Assembly (NCBI RefSeq): GCF_001883705.2
Contig: NZ_MDEQ02000016.1
Location: forward strand, 62,001 to 126,000
Direction of reading: 5' to 3'
DNA: 64,000 nucleotides
DNA from: Burkholderia catarinensis
GTDB taxonomy: Bacteria; Pseudomonadota; Gammaproteobacteria; Burkholderiales; Burkholderiaceae
Positions 32,331-39,581 of the stretch are shown piece after piece; the first letter of the stretch is position 1; every line of letters begins with the position of its first letter. The notes under the pieces were generated by a model. The model was not told where the DNA came from. It searched no databases and saw only the letters and a list, made by a program, of their open reading frames with translations. Both the position numbers and the translations under genes were made by a program.

Positions 32331-32562
32331 GAAAGGAAAGGGTAAGGCGTGATCGAGCGCGGCATGAGACGGGATGGTCCGTCGCGGCGATGAAGCCTGT
32401 CGACGGTCGGGCGGCGTTTCGACCAGCGGTGCTGCATGCGGGTTCCCGTCGCGAACGTAACGGCGTGTTGCGGATTCGACGGGTTCGGTTGCTTCAGGAC
32501 TACGTGATTGTCACACGGATGGGCTGCGAATCAGACTGGTCCGATGGTCAAAGAAAAAGCGT
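32331..32562. other. Intergenic region adjoining the IS605-type element
   Basis: No gene is seen. A motif A site (AATCAGACTGGTCCGAT, 32529-32545) lies 18 bases outside the predicted right end of the IS element and so falls within or just beside its predicted omega-RNA guide. Confidence 0.5.
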
Positions 32563-32640
32563 TCTTGACATCCTCCCGCGCCCGAAGGCGGTGGATTCCT
32601 ACCGCGTCTGAAACGATGATGCTTGTCTTAGATCGCCTCG
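32563..32640 (-). ncRNA. Predicted omega-RNA 3' scaffold at the element right end
   Basis: TnpB proteins use a right-end-derived RNA whose 3' part, immediately beyond the element, serves as the guide. On the minus strand the sequence after the tnpB stop contains a CGCCTTCGGGCG-type hairpin and ends GGATGTCAAGA, typical of such scaffolds. The guide would begin at about 32562 and read toward lower coordinates. The 5' end inside tnpB is not determinable by eye. Confidence 0.55.
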
Positions 32641-33830
32641 GCGGGTTCCTGTTTCACGGAGCGGCCCGACTGCACCGGCTCTCCACAGGCTGCAACGCGG
32701 TGTCCCCGCGCCAGTATGTTGATCGCGCCGACCACATCGGCATGGTCCTCATGCCCGCACCCGACACAGCGGAATGCGGCCTGCGTCTGCCGGTTCTCGG
32801 CGTTCACCGATTCGCAGGCCGGGCACGTTCGGCTCGTATTCGCCGGCGGCACGGCGACGAGCCAGCTGCCGTTCCACCCCAGCTTGTAGTCCAGCTGGCG
32901 ACGAAATTCGAACCACCCCTGATCGAGAATGGCTTTGTTCAGACCGGACTTGGCCCGAACGTTTTTGCCCGGCGCATCGGGGCTGCCTGCCGCCGACCTC
33001 GACATATTGCGTACCTGCAAGTCTTCGATGCACACCATCGCGTGGTTTTGGCTGATCGTGGTCGAGGCTTTGTGCAGATAGTCGCGGCGGGCATTGCCGA
33101 TGCGGGCATGGATACGCTGGATGCGGGCCTTGGCCTTCTTCCAGTTGCGGCTGAACTTGACCTTGCGGCTCATCTCCCGCTGTGCGCCGCGCAGCTTGGC
33201 CTCGTGCCGCCTGAAGCTGTTGAGCGGCGCGAGAAAGCTGCCGTCGCTCATGGTGGCAAACCGTGCGATGCCCATATCGATGCCAATCGCGCTGGTTGCC
33301 TGCGGCACCGGCTGCTCGACTTCACGCGCGCTCTGGATCGACACGAACCATTTGCCTGCGTTTCGCGACACGGTGGCATTGCGCACTTCGCCCAGCACAT
33401 TCCGGCTGTTGCGATAACGGAGCCAGCCGAGCTTGGGCAGAAAGATGCGATTGTTGACCTGATCGAGCTTGATCTGCTTCGAGTCGGGGTAGCGGAAGCT
33501 GTCGCCGTGCCCCTTCTTCTTGAAGCGCGGGAACGCCGCACGCTTGGCGAAGAAGTTCCTGTACGCGCGCTCCAGATCCTTGAGTGCATGTTGGAGCGGA
33601 TGCACCGGGGCATCTTTGAGCCAGGGCGTTTTCGTGCCGTTGCGCCATGCCGTCAGGTGCTTTGCCATCGCAACGTACCCGATGAACTTACCGCACGCCT
33701 CGTAGTTCTCCTTCTGCAACGCCAGCGCCTGGTTGAAAACGAACCGGCACGCACCGGCGAAGCGGCGCATATTGCGCTGCTGCTCGCCGTTTGGCATCAG
33801 TTCGAACTTGAAAGCCTGGAGTCGTTGCAT
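32628..33830 (-). CDS. tnpB: TnpB RNA-guided endonuclease (OrfB) of IS605-type element
   Basis: A 400-residue protein, intact by frame. The start MQRLQAFKFELMPNGEQQ is typical. RuvC catalytic residues are visible: first Asp in IGIDMGIARFATMSDG (~190), Glu in CIEDLQVRNMS (~279) and the final Asp in HEDHADVVGAINI (~363). The zinc ribbon is CPACESVN...CVGCGHE. This is the ancestor group of Cas12 nucleases: it cuts DNA matching the omega-RNA guide next to a TAM and helps retain the element after excision. With tnpA broken, retention by TnpB may be the only remaining activity. Confidence 0.92.
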   Translation of the reverse strand: MQRLQAFKFELMPNGEQQRNMRRFAGACRFVFNQALALQKENYEACGKFIGYVAMAKHLTAWRNGTKTPWLKDAPVHPLQHALKDLERAYRNFFAKRAAFPRFKKKGHGDSFRYPDSKQIKLDQVNNRIFLPKLGWLRYRNSRNVLGEVRNATVSRNAGKWFVSIQSAREVEQPVPQATSAIGIDMGIARFATMSDGSFLAPLNSFRRHEAKLRGAQREMSRKVKFSRNWKKAKARIQRIHARIGNARRDYLHKASTTISQNHAMVCIEDLQVRNMSRSAAGSPDAPGKNVRAKSGLNKAILDQGWFEFRRQLDYKLGWNGSWLVAVPPANTSRTCPACESVNAENRQTQAAFRCVGCGHEDHADVVGAINILARGHRVAACGEPVQSGRSVKQEPAEAI

Positions 33831-33849
33831 CGGGCCATTGTATGTTTGC

Positions 33850-34269
33850 CCTACAAGTGAGAGTCAAGCCATTCGACTCGGTCGCCATTGCGTCTTTCTG
33901 ATGCACGTGCATTGGGTCTTCGTGGCCCAATACCGACGCGACGTGTTCACCAGGGAAATTCCGAACGACATGCGCGGCATCTTCGCCAGCATCTGTCGGG
34001 ACTTCGAATCCGAACGGGTGGAGTTCGATTGAAAAGACGATCATGTCCGCCTGCTGGTGAACTACCCGCCCAAGGTTTCCGTGTCGTCGTTGGTGAACCG
34101 CCTCAAGGGCATCTCGAGTCGCATGATCCGGCAGAAACGCTACCCCGGCATTCGCAAGAAGTTATAGGACGATGCGCTGTGGTCTCCGTCTTACTCTGCC
34201 GGATGCTGCGGCGGAGCGCCTATCGAAATCGTTCGCCAATACATCGAACGGCAGAAAACGCCGCACTAG
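33850..34269 (+). pseudogene. tnpA: tnpA (Y1 transposase) with two in-frame nonsense codons
   Basis: The frame reads RLGRHCVFLMHVHWVFVAQY and continues through REIPNDMRGIFAS, then meets TGA at 34030 after FESERVEFD. The same frame resumes KDDHVRLLVNYPPKVSVSSL and reaches a TAG after RKK-L (34165-34167), at the point where intact TnpA has a tryptophan codon. It then runs to TAG at 34267. TnpA normally has HVH with a catalytic Tyr near QYIE. Here HVH (changed to HVR at the second site) and QYIERQK remain, but translation cannot pass the two stops. The true start is uncertain. Confidence 0.82.
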
Positions 34270-34468
34270 CCGCCGGAAAGGACGCCTACGGCGTCCACGC
34301 TATCCTTCCACACCCTGAACGATGGAGTTTGACGCGCATTCAGATCAACAATGGGCATACCGGTCCGGAGTGGTGTCCGCCGGTATCTCGTACAGGGATC
34401 TCTCCTTGACGGCCGTACCCCGGGCGGCCGACTTTTTATCGTCGTGCGTGCGGGCGTGAATGCCTTGT

Positions 34469-34551
34469 GGCGGTCGGTGGGCGCGGCCGCAAACCGATCC
34501 ATGTCGGCTGATTCAACGGAATAGGACCGCTGCCAGATGCGAGCACCGGGC
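34469..34551 (+). repeat. Dispersed repeat, copy 4 (motifs B and C)
   Basis: Motif B is GGCGGTCGGTGGGCGCGGCC (34469-34488). Motif C is CCGCTGCCAGATGCGAGCAC (34527-34546), followed by CGGGC. A motif-A-like GGCTGATTC lies between B and C rather than before B, so the copy is rearranged. Confidence 0.5.
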
Positions 34552-34615
34552 ATTCACTCGCGCATTGCACGACGCCGGCCGACAGCCGGCGGGAATCACC
34601 GGATGGAGGAGACAC

Positions 34616-34734
34616 ATGACGAACCATGACGCGGCACTCGAAGCCGTGCCTCCCGGCGGAACCGCCACGACTGCGTCCACGGGCCGCCATGTCCAGCTTG
34701 CGCTGCTCGTCTGCGCGGCGGGCGCGCGGCGTCG
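34616..34734 (+). pseudogene. Truncated start of a membrane-protein gene
   Basis: GGAGGAG is followed eight bases later by ATG and a frame reading MTNHDAALEAVPPGG, then RHVQLALLVCAAG. The polar start followed by a positively charged residue and a hydrophobic segment is typical of multidrug or sugar transporters of the major facilitator group. After about 37 codons the frame becomes arginine-rich and collides with the 3' end of the opposite-strand gene at 34735. The excellent ribosome binding site argues that it was a real gene before truncation. Confidence 0.45.
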
Positions 34735-35736
34735 TCACTGGCCGTTGCCCGACGCCGCTCCGCCGAGCCGATACGCGGTAAAGAACTCATACCACGGCGA
34801 ACCTTGCGCAACCGGCACATTGAGCGCCGACGTACGCCGCTTCAACGCACCGAACACGTCGTTGATGCGCGCCGTCTGCCCCGCATCGTTGAACGGATAA
34901 GGCCGCGCCCGGCCGGCCGCGAACGCGCCGTACGCGATCGCGAGCAGGCGCGCATTGTCGTCGGTTGACGCGATCGATCCGTTGATCGCTTCGGCGAAGC
35001 GCGGCCGGTCTTCGGCGCGCGAACCGGACAGGCACAGGAACACGATGGCCGACAGTTCGTGCAGGTCCTTCACCTGCAGCAACGCAGGCAGTCGCGCGAC
35101 GATCCGCTCCACCGGCTCTTCGCGCAGCGCATCGCCGAAGTCGAGCACGGCGGCCATCGGGTTCGTGTCCGCTTTCAGCCGATCGAGCGCCGGTGAGGAA
35201 GGCGACGCGCCGTCCGGCAAAGCGGGCGGTGCAGACCGCAACGCATCCGCCACCTGCTGTGTCCATTCCGGAAAGATCATCCGCACGTTGCCGAACTGTT
35301 CACCGCCTTCCGCCGCCGGATTCCACCGATACACGATCGTGCCGCCGCGAATGAACGGCGAATACAGGTGCTCGGGTGTTTGCGGCAGCGGCCGCCGGTT
35401 GATCGGCAGCCACGCGAGCGTCAGCCAGTCGTAGCGGCCCGTCGCGGGCACGGCAGGGCTCGAACTCGCGACGACCTGCCACGTGCCGCGATTCGCATAG
35501 CGGCGGCGCGCGTCGGGCACCGGGACGGTCTGGCCTTTCGCGGTGTCGAAATACGTCGTGCCGGTCACGTTCGCGCCGCTGTCCGCAGCGGGCGTGATGG
35601 TGGAGATGACCCACGACGCACCGTCCGCCGAACGGTAGTCGGACGGCTTCAGCGTCGCAACGTCGTGCACCATGCGTGTTTCCGCCGCGACGGGGCTCGG
35701 GGGGAGATTGGCGGGAGCGGCCAGGATGCTCGGCAT
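34735..35736 (-). CDS. Protein of unknown function
   Basis: A 333-residue protein that I do not recognise. It begins MPSILAAPANLPPSPVAAET and has no signal peptide or transmembrane segment. The central part has beta-rich patterning (SPFIRGGTIVYRWNPAAEGG); the C-terminal third is helical (LDFGDALREEPVERIVARLP, HELSAIVFLCLSG). Codon use is typical of the host. The 3' end abuts a truncated gene start, so the flank has been rearranged. The start at 35736 was preferred to 35763, which only adds MRTRFRGKP. Likely soluble, but its role cannot be stated. Confidence 0.65.
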   Translation of the reverse strand: MPSILAAPANLPPSPVAAETRMVHDVATLKPSDYRSADGASWVISTITPAADSGANVTGTTYFDTAKGQTVPVPDARRRYANRGTWQVVASSSPAVPATGRYDWLTLAWLPINRRPLPQTPEHLYSPFIRGGTIVYRWNPAAEGGEQFGNVRMIFPEWTQQVADALRSAPPALPDGASPSSPALDRLKADTNPMAAVLDFGDALREEPVERIVARLPALLQVKDLHELSAIVFLCLSGSRAEDRPRFAEAINGSIASTDDNARLLAIAYGAFAAGRARPYPFNDAGQTARINDVFGALKRRTSALNVPVAQGSPWYEFFTAYRLGGAASGNGQ

Positions 35737-36250
35737 GGGCTTTCCTCGGAATCGGGTGCGCATCGTCGAGCGGGGGCGATGCGCGGCGACGCGGGTTATT
35801 TCCCGTAACTGTAGAACTTCGTGGCTGGAAACGGAAATCGCCGGCTGCGTCGCAACGCGCTCATGCCGTTCGCCGCTTCAGCTCCGCGATCGCGGCGGCT
35901 TCGCCGGGCCGCAACCCGATGCGCCGTTCGTGCTGAAGGGCAGCTATTTCAGGCGTGAGCATTCCGACGACGTCGAAACACGCGACGGGCTGTCGATGCA
36001 CTTCGCGGGCTGGTCGCTGCCGCTGCAGGCGTACGAGACTGTGGCCCTGGGGCTACAAAGATTGAAGAAACGGAAGATTTTGTATCCCCAGGGCTACCAG
36101 ATTTGCCAGGACGATCATTGCCTGGATGAATCATGCCGTTCGATCGTGCGAATCAATTCGGGAAGGACGCTTGCTTGAAGTAGTGGTTGCGCGTGCCACC
36201 GTCTCCTTGGGGCATGGCGACTGATGCGTTGAACGCCCGACCCGCCGCGC
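35737..36250. other. Gene-poor region with a decayed frame and a large inverted repeat
   Basis: A plus-strand frame around 35880-36050 (APFVLKGSYFRREHSDDVET, then HFAGWSLPLQAYE) looks like part of a former protein but has no start and runs into an inverted repeat at 36044-36094. No intact gene is present. Confidence 0.5.
36044..36094. repeat. Near-perfect 16-base inverted repeat with 19-base loop
   Basis: GCCCTGGGGCTACAAA (36044-36059) is mirrored by TTTGTATCCCCAGGGC (36079-36094), with one mismatch. The loop is purine-rich. It does not have the T-run of a terminator on either strand. It may be the end of a small non-autonomous element or an RNA hairpin. Confidence 0.55.
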
Positions 36251-36727
36251 TCACCGCGGCAGCACCTTCCGGTACATCACGGCCCCCGGTTTTTCCGCGA
36301 CGGTGTCGTAAAGCCGCATCGCCGTGTGATTCGTCTCGTGCGTCTGCCAGTACACGCGTTCGGCGCGATGCCGGCGCGCGGCGTCGTACACGGCCTCGAT
36401 CAGCGCGCGGCCGACGCCCTTGCCGCGCTCGCTGTCGAGCGTGAACAGGTCCTGCAGGTAGCAGGTCGGCCCGGCGTGCGTCGTGCTGCGGTGATACAGG
36501 AAATGCACGAGCCCGACGAGCTTGCCGTCGCGCTCCCCGACGAGTGCATGCACGGGCTCGTAGCCGTCGAAGAAGCGCGACCACGTGAGCTGCGTGATAT
36601 GCGTTGGCAGCGCGGTGTCGTCGAAGCGGCCATAGAAGCGGTTGTAGCCGTCCCACAGCGGCAGCCACTGGTCGTAATCGTCTTCCCGGACCGCGCGTAC
36701 GGTCAGGCCGATGTCGGTAACGTTCAT
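36251..36727 (-). CDS. GNAT family N-acetyltransferase
   Basis: A 158-residue acetyltransferase. The acetyl-CoA binding motif A is LDSERGKGVGRALIEAVYDAA (R/QxxGxG/A type, ~96-116). The preceding strand CYLQDLFTL and the C-terminal block THETNHTAMRLYDTVAEKPG are family standard. The start at 36727 (MNVTDIGLTVRAV) removes a long arginine-rich upstream frame. Substrate unknown; GNATs acetylate amines on antibiotics, polyamines or proteins. Confidence 0.88.
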   Translation of the reverse strand: MNVTDIGLTVRAVREDDYDQWLPLWDGYNRFYGRFDDTALPTHITQLTWSRFFDGYEPVHALVGERDGKLVGLVHFLYHRSTTHAGPTCYLQDLFTLDSERGKGVGRALIEAVYDAARRHRAERVYWQTHETNHTAMRLYDTVAEKPGAVMYRKVLPR

Positions 36728-36972
36728 GTTCGCGAGCCTTTCGAGGAGCGGGCGCGTTGCCGGCCGGGCCGGAAACGATGCAGCCGACAACGATAGGAAA
36801 TTCGCGGCGCGATGGGTAGGCCCACGGCGCCCGCGCTTTCTGGTGCCACGCGGACGGCTGCGCGGAGCGGCCGCCGTGCAGCCCGAACGTCGCAACCGGT
36901 TCCCTTTCACTCTGTTAGACTTTTTCGCCCGTTGCCGCCACCCGGGGCGTACCGTGCCCGGTTCATCGTGCC

Positions 36973-38637
36973 ATGAACGAATCCCGAGCGTTGCATCCGA
37001 TCACCGAGGTCCTGCGGGCCTACTGGAAAGCTGATCGCCTGATGTTGCTGGCAGTCATGGCGGTCGTCGTCCTGTCGAGCGCAACCGCTGTTGCCGCGCC
37101 CTACCTGTTCTCACGCCTGATCGACGCGCTGTCGCAGCGCGGCGCGCTCCACGCGCTGATCCCGGGCTTCCTGCTCTACGCGGTGCTGCTGGGCCTGTCC
37201 GGCGCGCTGCAGCGCGTGGTGCAGTATCTTGCCTTCATGAGTTCCGAGAATCTGGGATTCATCACCAGCACGCGCTTTTTCGAGCGCATCCTGAAGAAGA
37301 CCACGGCCTTCTTCGCCGAACACAATCCGGCGGAAATCCAGAACGCGAACGCGCGCGGGAGCCGGGCGCTGTCGGTGCTTGTGCAGCTTGCGCTGATGGA
37401 ACTGATCCCCGGCACGCTGCAGATCGTGCTCGCGCTCGTCACGCTCGGCGCGCTGATCAATCTCGAGGTGGTGGCGATCACCGCTGCATACGGCGCGATC
37501 GCGGTGACGATCGCGATCGTTTCCGCGCGGCGCTCGCGGGCGTTCCTCGATCGCGCGATCGAGGCCGGGCAGGAAAATGCGAGGTTCGTCGGCGGCGCGA
37601 TCACCGCGATGGAAACGCTCCGGCATTTCGGCAGCCACCGCTGGATGAGCGAGCGTTTCTCGGAGAAAGCGCAAGCCGTGCGCGACAACTGGCGCGCATA
37701 CGTGATGCAGCGTATCGGCTTTCTTGCGCTGCTGGGTTTCGGCCTCGCGATCCAGTTCTCGGTGACGTTCTGGCTGCTGTTGCCGCGTCATGCGGTGGGC
37801 GCGCTGTCGATCGGCGATATCGTGCTGTTCAACACGCTGCTGTTGCAACTGAACCTGCCGTTCGAAATGATCGCGCGCTCGATCGACGAGAGTGTGCGCT
37901 CCCGCGCGGCGCTCGTGCCGTTCGCGGTGCTGTGGACGGCGCCCGAGGAGCGGCAGGTGTCGCACGCGCCGGCATTTGCGCCGCGGGACGGGCGCATCGT
38001 GTTCGAGCGTGTCGGCTATGCGTACGGCAACGGGCGCGGTGTGCGCGACGTCGAATTCGTGGCCGGGCGCGATGGCATCACGTTCCTCGTCGGCGAAACC
38101 GGCGCGGGAAAATCCACGGTTTTCAAGCTTGCGCTGAAATCGATCGAGCCGAGCGCCGGGCGCATTTTGGTCGACGGCGTCGATCTCGCGACGATCGATC
38201 GCGCCGACTGGTACGGCGCGGTAGCCGTCGTGCCGCAGGACGTCGTGCTGCTGAACGAAAGCCTGGAGGACAACATCCTGCTCGGCCGGCCGCGCGACGC
38301 GCAGCGCCTGCGCGACGCGGCCGCGAAAGCCGCGATCCTGCCGTTCATCGACGGGTTGCCGGACGGGTTCCGCACGACGGTGGGCGAGCGAGGGCTGAAG
38401 CTTTCCGGCGGCGAGCGCCAGCGCATCGCGATCGCCCGCGCGCTGTACGGCAATCCGACCGTGCTGTTTCTCGACGAGGCGAGCGCCGCGCTCGACGAAG
38501 CCACCGAGCACGACATCATGGAGCATGTGCGGCTGCTGGCCCGCGACGTCACGGTGATCGCGATCACGCACCGGCGCTCGGTCATCGGGCCGACCGACAA
38601 GGTCGTGCGGCTCGGCAATGCGCGCGTGCCGGTTTGA
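36973..38637 (+). CDS. ABC transporter, fused permease and ATPase (ATM1/HMT-like exporter)
   Basis: A 554-residue half-transporter. The N-terminal ~300 residues have six transmembrane helices of the type I exporter fold. The ATPase domain has Walker A (GETGAGKST, ~372), signature LSGGERQ (~476) and Walker B (VLFLDEAS, ~497). The coupling stretch SSENLGFITSTRFFERILKKT matches the heavy-metal/glutathione-conjugate exporter subfamily (ATM1 type), so a thiol-linked substrate is plausible. It probably acts as a homodimer in the inner membrane. No accessory protein adjoins it. Confidence 0.88.
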   Translation: MNESRALHPITEVLRAYWKADRLMLLAVMAVVVLSSATAVAAPYLFSRLIDALSQRGALHALIPGFLLYAVLLGLSGALQRVVQYLAFMSSENLGFITSTRFFERILKKTTAFFAEHNPAEIQNANARGSRALSVLVQLALMELIPGTLQIVLALVTLGALINLEVVAITAAYGAIAVTIAIVSARRSRAFLDRAIEAGQENARFVGGAITAMETLRHFGSHRWMSERFSEKAQAVRDNWRAYVMQRIGFLALLGFGLAIQFSVTFWLLLPRHAVGALSIGDIVLFNTLLLQLNLPFEMIARSIDESVRSRAALVPFAVLWTAPEERQVSHAPAFAPRDGRIVFERVGYAYGNGRGVRDVEFVAGRDGITFLVGETGAGKSTVFKLALKSIEPSAGRILVDGVDLATIDRADWYGAVAVVPQDVVLLNESLEDNILLGRPRDAQRLRDAAAKAAILPFIDGLPDGFRTTVGERGLKLSGGERQRIAIARALYGNPTVLFLDEASAALDEATEHDIMEHVRLLARDVTVIAITHRRSVIGPTDKVVRLGNARVPV

Positions 38638-38639
38638 TG

Positions 38640-38730
38640 CCGTCTCGTGCAGACGGCTGCCTGCGGGCAGCAGCGCATTGCGCCGGATCTTGCTGGCGAG
38701 CGGGCCCCAGCCGAGCGGGCTCCAGACGGA
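38640..38730 (-). pseudogene. Fragment of an aldo/keto reductase gene
   Basis: On the minus strand this 90-base stretch reads VWSPLGWGPLASKIRRN and then LLPAGSRLHETA. It corresponds to VWSPLGWGRLTGKIRRG and LPEGSRLHETA of the intact reductase encoded at 39582-40619. By eye the DNA is about 85% identical to 39905-39995. Neither end continues. It marks an old duplication or the remnant of a second reductase copy, with the toxin-antitoxin module now between it and the intact gene. Confidence 0.75.
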
Positions 38731-38775
38731 GGGCCGGATCCGCCGGGGCGGCCGACGTCGCGCAACCCCATTTAT

Positions 38776-38793
38776 TGTAGTAACATACCTACA
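38776..38793. promoter_or_regulatory. Inverted repeat operator of the Phd/PIN module
   Basis: TGTAG and CTACA are separated by eight bases in an AT-rich stretch 21 bases before the antitoxin start. Phd/YefM antitoxins commonly autoregulate through such repeats. Confidence 0.5.
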
Positions 38794-38813
38794 TTAATGG
38801 ATTTGAGGAGTTC

Positions 38814-39068
38814 ATGATGACCATCACAACTCTTTCGAGTCGCGAACTCAACCAGGACGTGACCAAGGCGAAGAAGGCAGCAAAGGATGGCCCGGTGTTC
38901 ATTACAGATCGCGGCAGGCCTGCCCATGTGCTGTTGAGTTTCGAGGAATACCAGCGTCTCACGCAGCAGCGGCGCAACATTGCCGACTCGTTGGCCATGC
39001 CCGGTGTCGAGGACATTGAGTTTGACCCTCCGCGCGTGGATATCGGTATCAAGCAGGTTGATTTTTAA
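38814..39068 (+). CDS. Antitoxin, Phd/YefM family
   Basis: An 84-residue protein. The N-terminal dimeric DNA-binding part has SSRELNQDVTKAKKAAKDGP followed by VFITDRGRPAHVLLSFEEY, the hallmark of Phd/YefM. The C-terminal tail (FDPPRVDIGIKQVDF) should wrap the toxin. GAGGAG lies before two in-frame ATGs (38814 and 38817); either could be used. Its stop overlaps the toxin start. It neutralises the PIN-domain toxin and probably represses the operon. The pairing of a Phd-type antitoxin with a PIN toxin is common (FitAB/VapBC-like). Confidence 0.9.
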   Translation: MMTITTLSSRELNQDVTKAKKAAKDGPVFITDRGRPAHVLLSFEEYQRLTQQRRNIADSLAMPGVEDIEFDPPRVDIGIKQVDF

Positions 39069-39487
39069 TGATGTTCGTTCTCGATACCAATGTCGTTTCG
39101 GAACTCCGGAAGGTGCGAACGGGCAAGGCGGACAGGAACCTGGCCGCTTGGAGTTCAACCGTCGACGCGCCAACGCTTTTTGTTTCGGCAATCACAATCA
39201 TGGAACTGGAGACAGGCGTCTTGCAGATCGAACGCCGGGACGCGATCCAGGGCGCGCTTCTCCGGGCATGGCTTGACGGGCATGTCCTTCCGGAATTCGC
39301 GGGTCGCGTGCTGCCGGTTGATACAGCCGTCGCTCAACGATGTGCGCGGCTCCATGTGCCGGATCGGCGATCCGAGCGGGACGCGCTCATTGCCGCGACG
39401 GCGCTCGTGCATGGCATGACCGTCGTGACGCGCAATGTCGCCGATTTTGTCGAAACCGGCGTGGCTATCGTGAACCCGTGGGATTGA
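39068..39487 (+). CDS. PIN-domain toxin, VapC/FitB family
   Basis: A 139-residue ribonuclease. The acidic PIN residues are visible: Asp in FVLDTNVVSELRK (~5), Glu in IMELETGVL (~43), Asp in RRSERDALIAATALVHG (~103) and the final VTRNVADF. The metal-dependent active site cuts RNA, typically tRNA. The start overlaps the antitoxin stop by one base (TAATG). ATG codons at 39068 and 39071 are both possible starts. The module is bounded by a reductase fragment on the left and the intact reductase gene on the right. Confidence 0.9.
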   Translation: MMFVLDTNVVSELRKVRTGKADRNLAAWSSTVDAPTLFVSAITIMELETGVLQIERRDAIQGALLRAWLDGHVLPEFAGRVLPVDTAVAQRCARLHVPDRRSERDALIAATALVHGMTVVTRNVADFVETGVAIVNPWD

Positions 39488-39581
39488 GCGAGCAAACCAC
39501 CCCTCTCAAACAGGGAAGCGGATCGGCTCGTTGATAGAGCGCATCTCCGTTTCACGGTAACGCTTGCGCGCGCTCCTTGCA

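Larger units (their letters stand above)
32563..34320. mobile_element. IS200/IS605 family element, IS605-type divergent organisation
   Basis: Divergent tnpA (+, broken) and tnpB (-, intact) genes flank a short central promoter region. The right end next to the tnpB stop carries the subterminal structure typical of these elements (TCCTCCCGCGCCCGAAGGCG region, 32571-32590) and ends near TCTTGA at 32563. The left side, after tnpA, has a perfect hairpin GGACGCC-TAC-GGCGTCC (34280-34296). No terminal inverted repeats or target duplication are expected in this family. The outer left boundary is approximate (within ~30 bases). Confidence 0.8.
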
